A stretch of DNA of 64,000 bases from Zygnema cylindricum. Its lineage: Eukaryota > Streptophyta > Zygnematophyceae > Zygnematales > Zygnemataceae. Below are positions 34,168-45,812 of this stretch, piece by piece. Positions within the stretch are counted from its first letter, which is position 1. Each line of letters starts with the position of its first letter. The stretch covers positions 25,694-89,693 of the forward strand of contig JBBHKE010000263.1 of the NCBI GenBank assembly GCA_037447655.1, read 5' to 3'. Both the position numbers and the translations under genes were made by a program. The notes under the pieces are model-generated. The model was not told the origin of the DNA, did not search any database, and saw nothing but the letters and a program-made list of their open reading frames with translations.

Positions 34168-35187
34168 TGTTGTAATTTATAAATCTTTATATCAGTTTAT
34201 AGGGGTAAAAATAACTTAGGATATTTTTCCTAGTAATACTTACCTTAATTAGTGTTACAGTAGCAAATGGTACACTAGAGTGTATTGTACTTTTGCAGGG
34301 ACACGTGTTGGCGAAAGAACGTATGCAGGTTTTTTGGAGTAGCGTCGACAGTCAAGCATACGTGTCAAAAAGTTGACGATGCGATTCACATGTTCGGACG
34401 AACAGAATCTGTCCCAAGTATTCCGTAAACATATGATATAGATCGACGGTACCATCGTCAATCGAATCTGTTCTAACGGACGCGATTCACCTGGGACCAC
34501 AAGCGTGATTCACGAGGGACCACAAGCGTGATTTGCGTGGGACCACAAGTGACGAAGCACTCAGGTGCTTCGTACTACAGGACCACATTCGGCTGGACTT
34601 TAGCGGTCACCGCTGACTAAGCATTTGGAACGTTTTGTGTACAGTTAAAACGTTTTGTGTACGGTTCAATTTCTGTAAATATTTGAATAATGTTAGTTTG
34701 TCGTTTTGTGTGATATAAAACAGTGTTCTGTTAATCAGGTTTTTAGAAAATAGTAATTAGGGTTTTTTAGGTACAGTAACGTACGGGTAGGATGCTTTGT
34801 CGTTAGTCAGGATAATAACCATAGTAACGGCTACCCGAATTATTGTAGATATGTAGATACACACTGTGAGTGTATAAACTAGGACTTAGCCAATTTTGTA
34901 GTATCCAGTTTTGGGAATATGATTTTCTAAAGGCAGTTTTTGGGAACCTTCCAGACATCATATCTTATGGTTTACTGTGTCATTTGGGCTGCAATTTTGG
35001 GAATAGTCATTTTAATGTATTGTGTATCACTGTATCAAATTTGAAACATATTAGGGTTCTAAGTCATTTTTTGTGTCAGTTCAAAGTTGGCTGTTGAGTA
35101 GGTACTTTGATAGTTTCTGTTGTTTTTCATGTCTACTTCTACTACTACCGCTGGTTCTCCGCCTGCAACGGTGGTTGTAGAACAACA
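34168..35187 (+). repeat. 5' LTR of element D
   Basis: 1020 bp. It contains the gag start codon at 35129-35131 near its 3' end and a 22-bp tandem duplication absent from the other LTR. Confidence 0.92.
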
Positions 35188-38100
35188 GGTTATGGGCCTT
35201 TCGTCAAGAATTCCTATCTTCAATGGCCAAAATTATGCGTACTAGGCGGCGATGGTTGAATCGTCGATTGAAACTGGTGACTTATTGGGGGTCTTGGATG
35301 GCTCCCTTGATGAAACAGATCCAACTTGGGCAAAAAAGAATTCAATGGCAAGGAACAATCTAATTCTTTGTTTTTCAGAAAATTTGGTCATGTCTCGACT
35401 AAAAATGAAGAAGGCGAGGGAGATTTAGACATCCCTCAAAACCGCTTTTGAGAAAGCGAATGTTCGAAGGAGCTTTTTGTGGATGGAAAAATTTGGGGAT
35501 ACAAATACACGGGGGGAACTATGGTTGAGTATTGTGACAATTTTAGTGCGCTCATTGATGCTCACTCTTCTGCTGGGGGGTCATTTCCTAAGTTTCAACA
35601 GGCGGCTTTGCTTATTAGAGGTCTCCCTAGTAGCGTGAAGGGTGTGTCTGTTCAATTAAAGAGTCATGATAAAGCTAGCTGGTCATTTCAGTTAGCGTAT
35701 AATCTTTTATTAGAGGAAGAAACAAACACTAAACTCCTTGAGGGAGAAGGCACTTGCAACAGACTTTGACAAAAGAAATCAGTTTAATCAGAATAGGAAT
35801 CAGTTTAACCAGAATCAGAATCAGTATAATCAAAGGCAAAATAGGTCATATATTACTACTTCTTCCTATTGTTCTGAGAAGGGTCATGGATACAGGTACT
35901 GTCCTAAACTGAAGAAGGCTAATAAGACAGGTTTATACAGGCCAGGTTGGCAACAGAGTCAGTATCACAAAGGTTTTTCTGGAAACCCTTCTCGTGGAAA
36001 TGCTCTTTTTTCAGCTTCTGCAACTGATGCAGATGAGTCTCTCAGCTTCAATGAGCAAGAGGAGGCGGATTTATTTGCTATGGCGGCTGCCATGGAGGGT
36101 CCAAAGGATGCGGGATGGATCATGGACACGGGAGCGTCTGCCCACATGTGTTGGAACAAGGCGGTTTTTACGAATCTGCAGCAAACATCTCCAAAGAGTA
36201 TCTACTATGCTTGCGGCATGAGTGTTCAAACCTCAGCTGAGGGTGATGTATCATTGATGGTAGATGTGGGGGGAAAGTCGGTAGAGAGAACCCTTTATAA
36301 TGTTTTGTATGTTCCAGATTTTAAGAAAAATCTTTTTTCTACATCATTAGTGGAGAGCAAAGGCTTTGATGTTGTTTTGAAAGGAGGGAGACAAGTTGTT
36401 AGCAAGAAAAGGAAAGTCGCAGTAACAAGAACTAGAGATGCGAGCAAAATGTATCGGATGGACATGGCTGAATATAAGGAAAATGATGTTTTCAACTCTA
36501 CTGTCGAATCTGATAATGAGTTGTGTCGTAAGAGATTAGGACACATGAATTATGATTGTCTAAAGAAAATGGTGAATTCGAGAAAAGTTGATGGAGTTTC
36601 TCTCACATCTCATCCTATAGAAACATGTGATGGTTGTTCACTTGGCAAGATCCACAAATTGCCTTTTCCACAGGAAACAGACCATAGATCGGAAATGGTT
36701 ATGCAGCTCATCCATTTTGATGTTCTCGGTCCTTCACAAGTGGCTTCGGCTGGAGGTGTTCACTATATGGTCACATTCACACATGACTACTCGAGGTACA
36801 CCAAAGTTTACTTCATGAAACATAAGAGTGAAGTGTTTACTCACTTCAAGTACTACAAAGCGTGGGTGGAAAAGCTTCATGGGGTTCCAATATTGGAGCT
36901 AATATCGGACAACGGGGGAGAATACACATCAAAGGAATTCGAAGAATTTCTCCTTCAGGAAGGTATCAGTCACAATCTTACAGTTCCATATACACCGGAA
37001 CAAAATGGTGTTTCTGAGAGGTTAAATAGGACATTGACAGAGAGTGCTCGGTCCATGCTTGCAGATAAAGGGCTAGATTTGAAATTCTCGGCTGAAGCGC
37101 TTAATTGTGCTGTTTATATTAAAAATAGAATTGCTTCTAGGTTTGTTAGCACTACACCTTATGAGCTTTGGACAGGGAAAAAACCTGATGTTAGTCACTT
37201 TAAGATCTTTGACAGCAAGTGTTTTTTTTAGATACTTCACAAGATAGATGGAAAATGGAGGCTAAAGGCTTACCTGGGATTTTCATGGGGTATGATGATA
37301 ATGCGAAAGGATATAGAGTCTTTGTACTTGAGAAACAAAAAGTGATTGTTTCTACATATATCCAGATTAAAGATGAACAGGATAAGGTTGACCTTTTTAA
37401 AGTGCCAGATCAACTGGCAAAAGAAAAGCAAGAATATGTCATTTTTCACCATACGCAGCGAGTCTACTTTCCACAGGTATGTTCACCTCTTCCTTCAGTT
37501 TCTCTGGTGCCTTTACAAGATGCTTCACCACAAGCTACACCGCAGGTGGAAAGAACTACTACACATTCTGTACCAGATCACGTTACAGGTCAAACTAAAC
37601 AGAAAAATCAGAGGTTGCCGACAATCTCAGCCTCAGAATTTCCGGGGGGAAAGAGATCTAGCAGCCGTCTGCAAGCAAGCTCTCACTTTGTTTTTTCTGC
37701 AGCTATAGAGGAACCTCTAACGATCCAGGAGGCCTTCTCATCACCTGAGAGAAATTAGTGGATCAAGGCGGCAAACGATGAAATGAAGTCCATTATGTAT
37801 GCACAAACATGGGAGCTAGTGGATCTTCCTCCGGGCAGGAAAGCCATCGCCAGCAAATGGGTATTCAAGGTGAAGCTTAACCCGAACAACACCATCGAAA
37901 TGTATAAGGCCAGACTAGTGGCTAAGGGATATAATCAAAAAGAAGGTATTGACTTTGAGGAAACCTTCTCCCTAGTTGTTAGATTTCCCACTGTCAAAAT
38001 TTTGCTAAGTCTAGCGGCTATAGAGAATATGGAAATACATCAGATGGATGTTAAAACTGCTTTCTTGCATGGAGAGTTAAAAGAAACAATTTATATGAAA

Positions 38101-39258
38101 CAACCTGAAATGTATGTTGAAAAAGGAAAGGAAGAATTAGTGTGTAAATTGATGAAATCTTTGTATGGGCTAAAACAAGCCCCGCGTCATTGGAATCTGA
38201 AGTAAGATGAGTTTTTCACTTGGCTAGGTTTTAAGAGAATTAGCTCAGATCATTGTGTATATGTTCTACAAGGAGAAGATGGGGTAATTTACATTGCTCT
38301 GTATGTGGATGATCTATTATTAATAAGTAAGTCAATGGATGAAATACACCGCATTAAAACGGCTTTAAGGTCTAGGTTCGAGATGAAGGACCTCGGTGAG
38401 GCCAAATATATCTTAGGAATACAGGTAGAAAGAGACAAAAACAAGAGGCTGATTATGTTGACTCAGAAAGAAACAATAGGTAACATGCTAGAAAGATTTG
38501 AAATGAAAGATGGGAAAGGATCCATAACTCCCATGGAATTTAGGCAGAAATTGGAAAAAATTGATACAGATTCAGGCATAATTGTTCGTGAGAGTCTAGA
38601 GACAGGGGAGGAAGAGTTTATGGCTTCAAAGCCATATAGACAGGTTGTTGGAAGTCTTATATATCTTATGAATTTTACGAGACCCGACATTGCGGCAGCT
38701 GTGGGAGTCTTGAGTAGAAGTCTGCAAAATCCTAAATGGGCAGACTGAGAAGCAGCGAAAAGAGTGTTGAGATATCTTGCAGGTACTCGAAATCTCAAGC
38801 TTGTTCTTGGAGGAGGAGAGGTGAAAATCCAAACGTGGAGCGATGCTAGCAATGGGGACATGCCAAGCCGCAAATCTACGACCGGCTTCGTACTAAAGAT
38901 TGGAGACAGAACTTACTGCTGGAGTAGCAAATTACAAAAGGTTACAGCTCAATCCACAATGGAGTCAGAATATATGGCAGCAGCTTCCGCCCTCAAGGAG
39001 CTCCTATGGGTCAAGTCCATTCTACAGGAACTTTGGTATATGCAAACTGGCCCTCAAGCTATATGGTGTGACAACCAAGCTGCTATAGCAATTGCCTCTA
39101 ACCCCAGCCATCACTTTAAGAGCAAACACATGGATGTTAGACTTCATTTTGTTAGAGAAAAAGTACTTGCAAAAGTCGTTAAATTGTGTTATTTACCAGA
39201 TGAGAAGATGGTGGCTGACATGTTAACAAAAGCCCTTCCTGAGATGCTGTTGGACTAA
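35129..39258 (+). pseudogene. Broken copia Gag-Pol of element D
   Basis: The frame starts in the LTR (MSTSTTTAG...), crosses the primer site as QQVMGLSSRIP and meets a TAG near 35244 where TGG is expected. A further stop lies near 35430 and a frame change near 35750. Later domains are recognisable. The protease has MDTGASAHMC. Integrase has SDNGGEYTS and PEQNGVSERLNRT near 36910-37030. RT reads from 37783 with [12 protein letters not shown] and LYVDDLLLIS near 38300. RNase H has WSDASNGD, STMESEYMA and CDNQAAIAI before 39258. The first Cys of the zinc knuckle (SSYCSEKGH) and the first His of the integrase zinc site are lost. Stops also occur near 37231, 37758, 38205 and 38748. Not functional. 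Confidence 0.92.
35188..35198 (+). other. Primer binding site of element D
   Basis: GGTTATGGGCC directly after the 5' LTR is complementary to the initiator tRNA-Met anticodon arm, as in A, B and C, though this family's LTR is unrelated in sequence. Confidence 0.8.
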
Positions 39259-39276
39259 GAGTGTAACTGAGTCTAA

Positions 39277-39289
39277 AGATTTAGGGGAG
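39277..39289 (+). other. Polypurine tract of element D
   Basis: AGATTTAGGGGAG directly before the 3' LTR. Confidence 0.8.
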
Positions 39290-40287
39290 TGTTGGAATTC
39301 ATAAATCTTTATTTCAGTTTATAGGGGTAAAAATAACTTAGGATATTTTTCCTAGTAATACTTACCTTAATTAGTGTTACAGTAGCAAAAGGTACACTAG
39401 AGTGTATTGTACTTTTGCAGGGACACGTGTTGGCAAATAACGTATGCAGGTTTTTTGGAGTAGCGCCGACAGTCAAGCATACGTGTCAAAAAGTTGACGA
39501 TGCGATTCACATGATCGGACAAACGGAATCTGTCCCGAGTATTTCGGAAACATATGATACAGATCGACGGTACCATCGTCAATCGAATATGTTCCAACGG
39601 ACGCGATTCACCTGGGACCACAAGCGTGATTCACGAGGGACCACAAGCGTGATTTGCGTGGGACCACAAGTGACGAAGCACTCAGGTGCTTCGTACTACA
39701 CGACCACATTCGGTTGGACTTTAGCGGTCACCGCTGACTAAGCTTTTGGAACGTTTTGTGTACGGTTCAATTTTTGTAAATATTTGAATAACATTAGTTT
39801 GTAGTTTAGTGTGATATAAAATAGTGTTCTATTAATCTGGTTTTTAGAAAATATAATTAGGGTTTTTTAGGTGCAGTAACGTACGGGTAGGATGCTTTGT
39901 CGTTAGTCAGGATAATAACCGTAGTAACGGCTACCCGAATTAGTGTAGATGAGTAGATACACACTGCGAGTATATAAATTAGGACTTAGCCAATTTTGTA
40001 GTATCCAGTTTTGGGAATATGATTTTCTAAGGGCAGTTTTTGGGAACCTTCCAAACATCATATCTTATGGTTTACTGGGTCATTTGGGCCGCAATTTTGG
40101 GAATTTTCATTATACTGTACTGTGTATCACTGTATCAAATTTGAAACATATTGGGATTCTGAGTCATATTTTGTGTCAGTTCAAAGTTGGCTGTTGAGTA
40201 GGTACTTTGATAGTTTCTGTTGTTTTTCATGTCTACTTCTACCACTACTGCTGGTTCTCTGTCTGCAACGGTGGTTGTAGAACAACA
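39290..40287 (+). repeat. 3' LTR of element D
   Basis: 998 bp, matching 34168-35187 apart from substitutions and the 22-bp difference. It includes the gag-start segment seen in the 5' LTR. Confidence 0.92.
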
Positions 40288-40342
40288 ATTTGGTCCCCAT
40301 TTTTTTTCCATATTCTTAAATAGCATAAATTATTTGTTTTTT

Positions 40343-40687
40343 CCTGGCTGGGGCGCAGCGGCTACAAAAGAAAGAGATTACTCTCACCGAGACCCGACGG
40401 ACCAATTTGTCCTGTTTGCAGTGGAGATTTTTGGATCTTTGGACAAGTCCTTCGATGACTTCCTTCGCCAATGTGCGCGAAAAACGTTTGAATCACGGGG
40501 TTCAGGGAGTCCTCCATCGAGTCTTTTGGTTGCGTTCTACTAACAACGTGTCTCAATTGCACTGTAACGGGCGCAAGCTGCGGCTCTCCTTCGACGTAGC
40601 ACACTAGCTGAGGACCGACGGCGTCTTCCAGACCTTCCGCCAAGGGATCCGGTTCACATCCATGATCTCCGTGGTTGTGGACCTTAG
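40343..40687 (+). pseudogene. C-terminal end of a LINE reverse-transcriptase ORF
   Basis: The frame AATKERDYSHRDPTD, then FVLFAVEIFGSLDKSFDDFL, then QRVSIAL and RAQAAALLRR resembles the C-terminal tail of LINE ORF2 proteins in green-lineage genomes. There, FxPxAxExxGxL...FL precedes RQRVSxALQRAQA. Two TAA stops (40541-40543 and between QRVSIAL and RAQ) break it. The reading then runs to a TAG at 40685-40687. The upstream LINE body is missing. Family assignment is from the motif pattern only. Confidence 0.6.
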
Positions 40688-40878
40688 TTTGTCTAGGGGT
40701 AGTCTAGTCTAGGTTTTTTCATTTTGTCGGCGTTCTAAGTCTGTTGTTGTTTTGTTTTGGTTCTTTCCTCTTGTTAGTATTGCTTAGTATTTTGTTAGTA
40801 TTTCGTTTCAGTTTTTAGGCGTAGATTACTTTCTTGTTACTCTTGTAGTCTCGAAATGTTTTTTTTTCAGTTTTACAC
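40605..40878 (+). repeat. LINE 3' end, copy 1 (274 bp)
   Basis: Matches 42448-42721 over its full 274 bp. It covers the last ~80 coding bases and 3' UTR of the LINE fragment. The hAT-like copy H4 is inserted after GTTTTACA at 40870-40877. Confidence 0.85.
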
Positions 40879-41210
40879 ATAGTTCAAAAGTAGGTGTCCG
40901 TACGCCCATACAATATGCCTATTGTACGCAAAACATACAATTTGCCCTTAAGACCCATGTTGTATTGGCTGCAAAATGAAATAAAATAGGAACAGGGTTG
41001 AGTTGCACATCGATCGATAGAGAATTAAACGACATGTCTAAATTTTGAAAAAAAATCGGACAAAAAAAATATTTATGTGAGTTTTGAGGGACTTTTAATT
41101 TAAACCGTCAGATTTGGGCGATCGGATGGTCGTTGATCAAAGTAGGCTATTTAAGAAGATCACATGAAAAGCCCATAACACAACTTACGAAAGGACAATC
41201 TGTCATTTTA
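40878..41210 (+). mobile_element. hAT-like element copy H4 (5' part)
   Basis: Begins CATAGTTCAAAAGTAGG at 40878 and follows copy H2 closely to about 41210, where the long-inverted-repeat element interrupts it. The uninterrupted target GTTTTACA is present in the second LINE copy at 42713-42720. Confidence 0.75.
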
Positions 41211-41216
41211 GCGTCT

Positions 41217-42443
41217 GCGCATCGTTATTAGTGTCAAAGTTTAAATAGTGTGGAAGTAAATATACCTTCATTGACGCTAATTAAGAATTAAAAAAAAAAA
41301 AAAAAGGTGTATTCTAATTTCGGCATTTATGCTAATTTGGGAGCAGCAAAAATGGAATATTCGTCGTACGGTTATATACATTAATATACGTATCCGTACA
41401 AATTTTTAAAAATCGTACGCCGTCGTGAAATTTAAACATCCGTACATGTAAGACTAATTTACGTGTCAGAACAATCCCGTTTTTTTAGCACACGATCCTA
41501 TGCGTGCGCGTCTGATTTAACTAATTTTTTGTAAAATTTCACTTGAAAAGGTACATTTATGTACGGTCTGCCATCGACCGTACACCACACTATTTAGATA
41601 TTATTGTAATTCGTCCTTTACGCTATTTTGTACGGGTTTTTTAGGGTTTTTTAGGGTTTTTAGGGTTTTTTAGGGTGAAAATTCATGAAAATGGCGTGAG
41701 AAAACATGGCAGCTCATTGAATGTACGGATCTTTCTTGGAAAGGCAGCGGGTAAGACAGGCGTGTTTTGATGCATCTTAAAAAAAGCCATTATGTTTCCG
41801 TGGATAAAAAATACGACACGTGTAATCTTTGGCGACCAATCACGTGACGTGAATTATTATTTGGTTGGTCGGTATGTGCTTTTTGGTTCATTTTAGTGTC
41901 ATCATTTATGCTAATACGGAACAACGTTGACGTCAATACAGGTGAGACGTCCGAAAGACATACGAGGTAACACCCTTATTACAATTAAGACACATATTAG
42001 CATACTTAACTCTAATAAAACCACCCAAAAAGGACGTTATTAGAATACATGAGATCAGGACGAACGGAACTATGGCCTCACGTCCAAGTTACATGTACCT
42101 ACGGCGTGGTGTGTTAACCATTTCCGTAAACGTCAAACCAAAAAAAAAAAAAATTAAACGTTATGTTACGCGGTATAGCGTTAACACCTAACCGCCGTAA
42201 AATTGTCTGATCGGTACGGATACTCGATTTGGCGCCGTCGTACAATTTTTAAGATTGTGTACGGCTACATAGATTAATATGTACAATCGTACGGAAAATA
42301 TAACATTTTTGCTGTCCCCAAATTAGCGTTAACGCGGAAATTAGAATAAACCTTTTTTTTTTTATTTTCTAATTCTTAATTAGCGTCAATGACGGTATAT
42401 TTACTTACACTCTATTTAAACTTTGACACTAATAACGATGCGC
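41217..42443. mobile_element. Long-inverted-repeat (foldback-like) element, about 1.23 kb
   Basis: Arms of about 208 bp at 41217-41424 and 42235-42443 are inverted copies with small differences. Both start GCGCATCGTTATTAGTGTCA. The outer motif is related to the TIR core of the TA-flanked MITEs. The loop (about 800 bp) holds an inverted piece of dispersed repeat family 2 and a telomere-like TTTTTTAGGG run, but no transposase. Terminal base and target duplication are unclear. Confidence 0.75.
41632..41686 (+). repeat. Short TTTTTTAGGG tandem run
   Basis: About five units of TTTT(T)TAGGG. This resembles, but is not, the plant-type telomere repeat TTTAGGG, and it lies in a transposon loop. Confidence 0.7.
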
Positions 42444-42447
42444 GGTG

Positions 42448-42781
42448 TAGCTGAGGACCGGCGAGGTCTTCCAGACCTTCCGCCGAGGGATCCGGTTCAC
42501 ATCCATGATCTCCGTGGTTGTGGACCTTAGTTTGTCTAGGGGTAGTCTAGTCTAGGTTTTTTCATTTTGTCGGCGGTCTAACTCTGTTGTTGTTTTGTTT
42601 TGGTTCTTTCCTCTTGTTAGTATTGCTCAGTATTTTGTTAGTATTTCGTTTAAGTTTTAAGGCGTAGATTACTTTCTTATGACTCTTGTAGTCTCCAAAT
42701 GTTTTTTTTTCAGTTTTACACTTTTTGTACTCAGATGGTTTTGCCATCGCAATTTTTGCAATAAAGAATTTACTTTACGCC
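42448..42781 (+). mobile_element. 5'-truncated LINE copy (3' UTR only)
   Basis: Its first 274 bp repeat 40605-40878, then it continues through TTTTTGTACTCAGATGG to AATAAAGAATTT. 5' truncation with a shared 3' end is typical of LINE retroposition. No poly-A tail is obvious. Confidence 0.6.
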
Positions 42782-42789
42782 AGTTAGGG

Positions 42790-43240
42790 TTTTTTGTCCA
42801 ATTAGCGTAAAAACGAGAGTACGCTGTCATTTAAATAGTGTGGTGTATGGTAAGTGTCAGACCGTACATAATTTTACCTTTTTAAGTGAAAAAGTATAAT
42901 TAATGAGTTTTAGTAACCACGGACGCATGAAATTATGCGCTCTAAAAAGGGGATGAAATCGGGCTGTCAAATATCACGTTCGCACATATTCCTTCAGCAA
43001 TCACGTTTCGACTGTGTGAACGTACGATTTGTGTACGATTTGTCAGATTTTGTAAATGTACCTATATTAGTGTAAGCATGTTTGCGACCGACATGTATTT
43101 TTTTCAAAGACCCAAATTAGCATAAGTAAACAATTGGAATGTATGTTTTTTTTGAAAATTTTCAAATTCCTAATTAGCGTAAATAAAGAAAAGTTTCCTA
43201 GACGCTAAAGAAACCTGTACGCTAATAGCGATTGGCGATG
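42790..43240. repeat. Dispersed repeat family 2 and a MITE right terminus
   Basis: 42790-43080 matches 25885-26235 in order and orientation. At about 43212-43238 TACGCTAATAGCGATTGGCG is the inverted terminus of the M1-type MITE. Together they may form one TA-flanked element whose left end was not defined. Confidence 0.45.
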
Positions 43241-44379
43241 TACAGTGTACCAGTACAGTACTGTACCTTACCTGTACGTTGTTGTTTTGATTCTAACGTT
43301 TATTTTTTTGTTCTGTCGTTTTGTATCCTTTCTGCTTTACATCCCTCTCCCTCTCCCTCCACTCTCCCTCTCTTTCCCTCGCCCTCTCCCTCTCCCGCTC
43401 CCTCTTCCTCTACCTCTCCTTTTACCGCGGAGCTGAGACCGGCGTACGGTCTTGTTCTGGTCGCGTTACAGTGCTGTAGGGCCGTGCGTCTTTCCTATCT
43501 TTTCGACAAAGAATAACGGACAGCTGTATGATTAATTCAGTATAACGGACAGCTGTTTAGGTATTTAATTCTCTCCTTCTCTCTCTCTCTCTTAGTGTTC
43601 TCTCTCCCTCTCTCGCTCTGTCTCTCTCCAGCTGTTTTCGCACATTTCATTCATGGACTAAATTAATAAAATTCGATGATTTATTGATTTCAAATCCATA
43701 TCCGAAGTACTTGGTGAATTCCATTTTTTTTTTTTGCAGTTGACAGAGCATAATCGACACATGTCAATTGTGTTTTAGGAAACGCTTCACAGTTTTTTAT
43801 TTTGAACTTCTGATCTTGCGATCATTTTGTTTTGTCCTTTTTCTTCATTTTGTTTGAAGCGGCATTTCTGACGTGCTAACCTTTTCGCATCGATCGATGA
43901 CTCTTTTGCCATTCATGTGTTGTATATTCTAGAGTACTTTGAAAAAACCTGGAATTCTTTCGGTAGAAGCGGATGAAAAAAGGACTGTTTTTCTTCTCAT
44001 TTGAACCATCTGTATGTTTTTGCTGTTACCGTGGAGTGTAAAACATATTTGACCAGCTTGTTTAGGTTACAGCAATCATCTTCACATACTTTTCTAATTC
44101 AACTTCATCAATATTTCTCAAACTCTATTATCCAAAGTGGAAAAATATTAATGTTTACATGCTTATTCTTAAGCGGCCGCTCTCTTTGTCTCATAACCAA
44201 TGTATGGAGTAGTTGCAAAGTTTGAAGCACTTCTTGAAAATTTCTCTTAGTACAAGTATGTATTCCTTTCCTGTTTCCATGTTCTGTTCTGTTTCGTTTG
44301 CCTTTCCCGTTTCCATCCTCTGTTCTATTTCTTGTTATCTTTTCCTGTTTCTATGTTCAGTTGTGCTTTCTGTTCCTTA
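43241..44379. other. Pyrimidine-rich and AT-rich spacer, no gene seen
   Basis: CCCTCTC runs at 43340-43420 and CTCTC runs at 43570-43630. Remaining sequence has T-rich patches but no convincing exon. Confidence 0.4.
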
Positions 44380-45785
44380 ATACGATATTATTAAATACGA
44401 TATTATTAATACAATAATAATTCGATATTAATACGATATTAAATACGTTATTAATACAATAATAATACGATATTTAATACGATATAAAACGATATCGTAT
44501 TAATACGATATTTATTATTATTTTAATCTGCTATGAATTTAATCTGACAGGAATCTGATCTGATATGAATCTGATCTGATGAATCTGATATAATATGATC
44601 TGATTCGAATCTGATCTGGTCTGATTCGAATCTGATCTGGTCTGATTCGAATCTGATCTGTGATCTGATATGAATCAGATCTGTATGAATCAGATCTGAA
44701 TCAAATCTGATATGATAGTGATCTGATGATTAATACGATATTAAATACGTTTTTAAATACGGTATTAAATATGATATTAATCAATATTAAATACGATCTT
44801 AAATACGATATCAATACGAAAATACGATCTTAAATACGATATCAAAATACGATTTTAATACGATATTTGAACAATATTAAATTCGATATTAAATACGAAA
44901 TGATATAAATACGATATTAAATACTATATTAGGTGCGAGTCCTCTTTCTGGTGTGGGTCTACGATATTAAATATAATATGCAATATGACATTAATTTGAT
45001 ATTAATATGATATTAATACGATATTAAATACGATATTGAAATACGATATTAAATACAATATTAATACGATATTAGAACAATATCAAATTCGATGTTAAAT
45101 ACGAAACGATATAAATACGATATAAAATACTATATTAATACGATATTAAATAATACGTTATTAAATACAATATTAAAATACTAAAACACGATATTAATAC
45201 GATATTAAATACGATAGTAAATACGATATTAAGTACGATTTTAGTATACAATATTAGGACGATATGTAATGCGATATGAAATACGATATTAAAATACTCA
45301 TTATTACAATATTAATGTGTTATTAATACGATATACGATGTTAATATGATATTAAAGACATTAAGACGTTATTAAATATGATATTAATACGATTTTAAAT
45401 ACGTTATTTAATACGATGTTTGATAGGATATTTTGATATTTAAATACGATATTAAATACGATAGTGAAATACGATATGAAAATACGATATTAAATACGAT
45501 ATTAACATGATATTAAATACGACATTCATACGATATACGATACACGATATTAGTACGATATTAAATACGTTATTAAATATGATATTAATACTATATTAAA
45601 AACGTTATTTAATACGATATACATTTAATACGACATTTAATTCGATATTAAAATACGATATTAAATACGATACTAAAAATACGATATTAAATACGGTATT
45701 AAAATACGATATTTAATACGGTATTAATTACGATTAAAACGATATTAAACACGATATTAAATACGATATTTAATATGATATTAAT
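44380..45785. repeat. AT-rich satellite of ATACGATATTAA-type units
   Basis: About 1.4 kb of degenerate 10-14-bp units around (A)TACGATATTAA. A sub-array at about 44535-44725 is based on GAATCTGATCTGAT. No open frame of note. It is followed by a (TCCC)n run at 45786-45812. Confidence 0.85.
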
Positions 45786-45812
45786 CCCTTCCTCCCTCCC
45801 TCCCTCCCTCTC

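Larger units (their letters stand above)
34168..40287 (+). mobile_element. Degenerate Ty1/copia element D (plus strand)
   Basis: LTRs at 34168-35187 (1020 bp) and 39290-40287 (998 bp) both start TGTTG and end AACAACA. The 5-bp duplication ATTTG is at 34163-34167 and 40288-40292. The 22-bp length difference is a local duplication of a GTTTTGTGTAC-containing segment at about 34628-34671. LTR divergence and stops in the coding region mark an older insertion. It is a third copia family, less related to A, B and C than they are to each other, but with the same primer-site type. Confidence 0.93.

Noticed and set aside
41632-41686. Interstitial telomere
   Set aside because: The unit is TTTTTTAGGG with irregular T number, about five copies, inside a transposon loop.
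40605-42721. 274-bp direct repeats as LTRs of a short (TRIM-like) element
   Set aside because: Although TG and CA bases can be found near the ends, copy 1 includes the end of a LINE-like coding frame. The material between is an hAT-like piece and a TIR element, with no primer site or purine tract.
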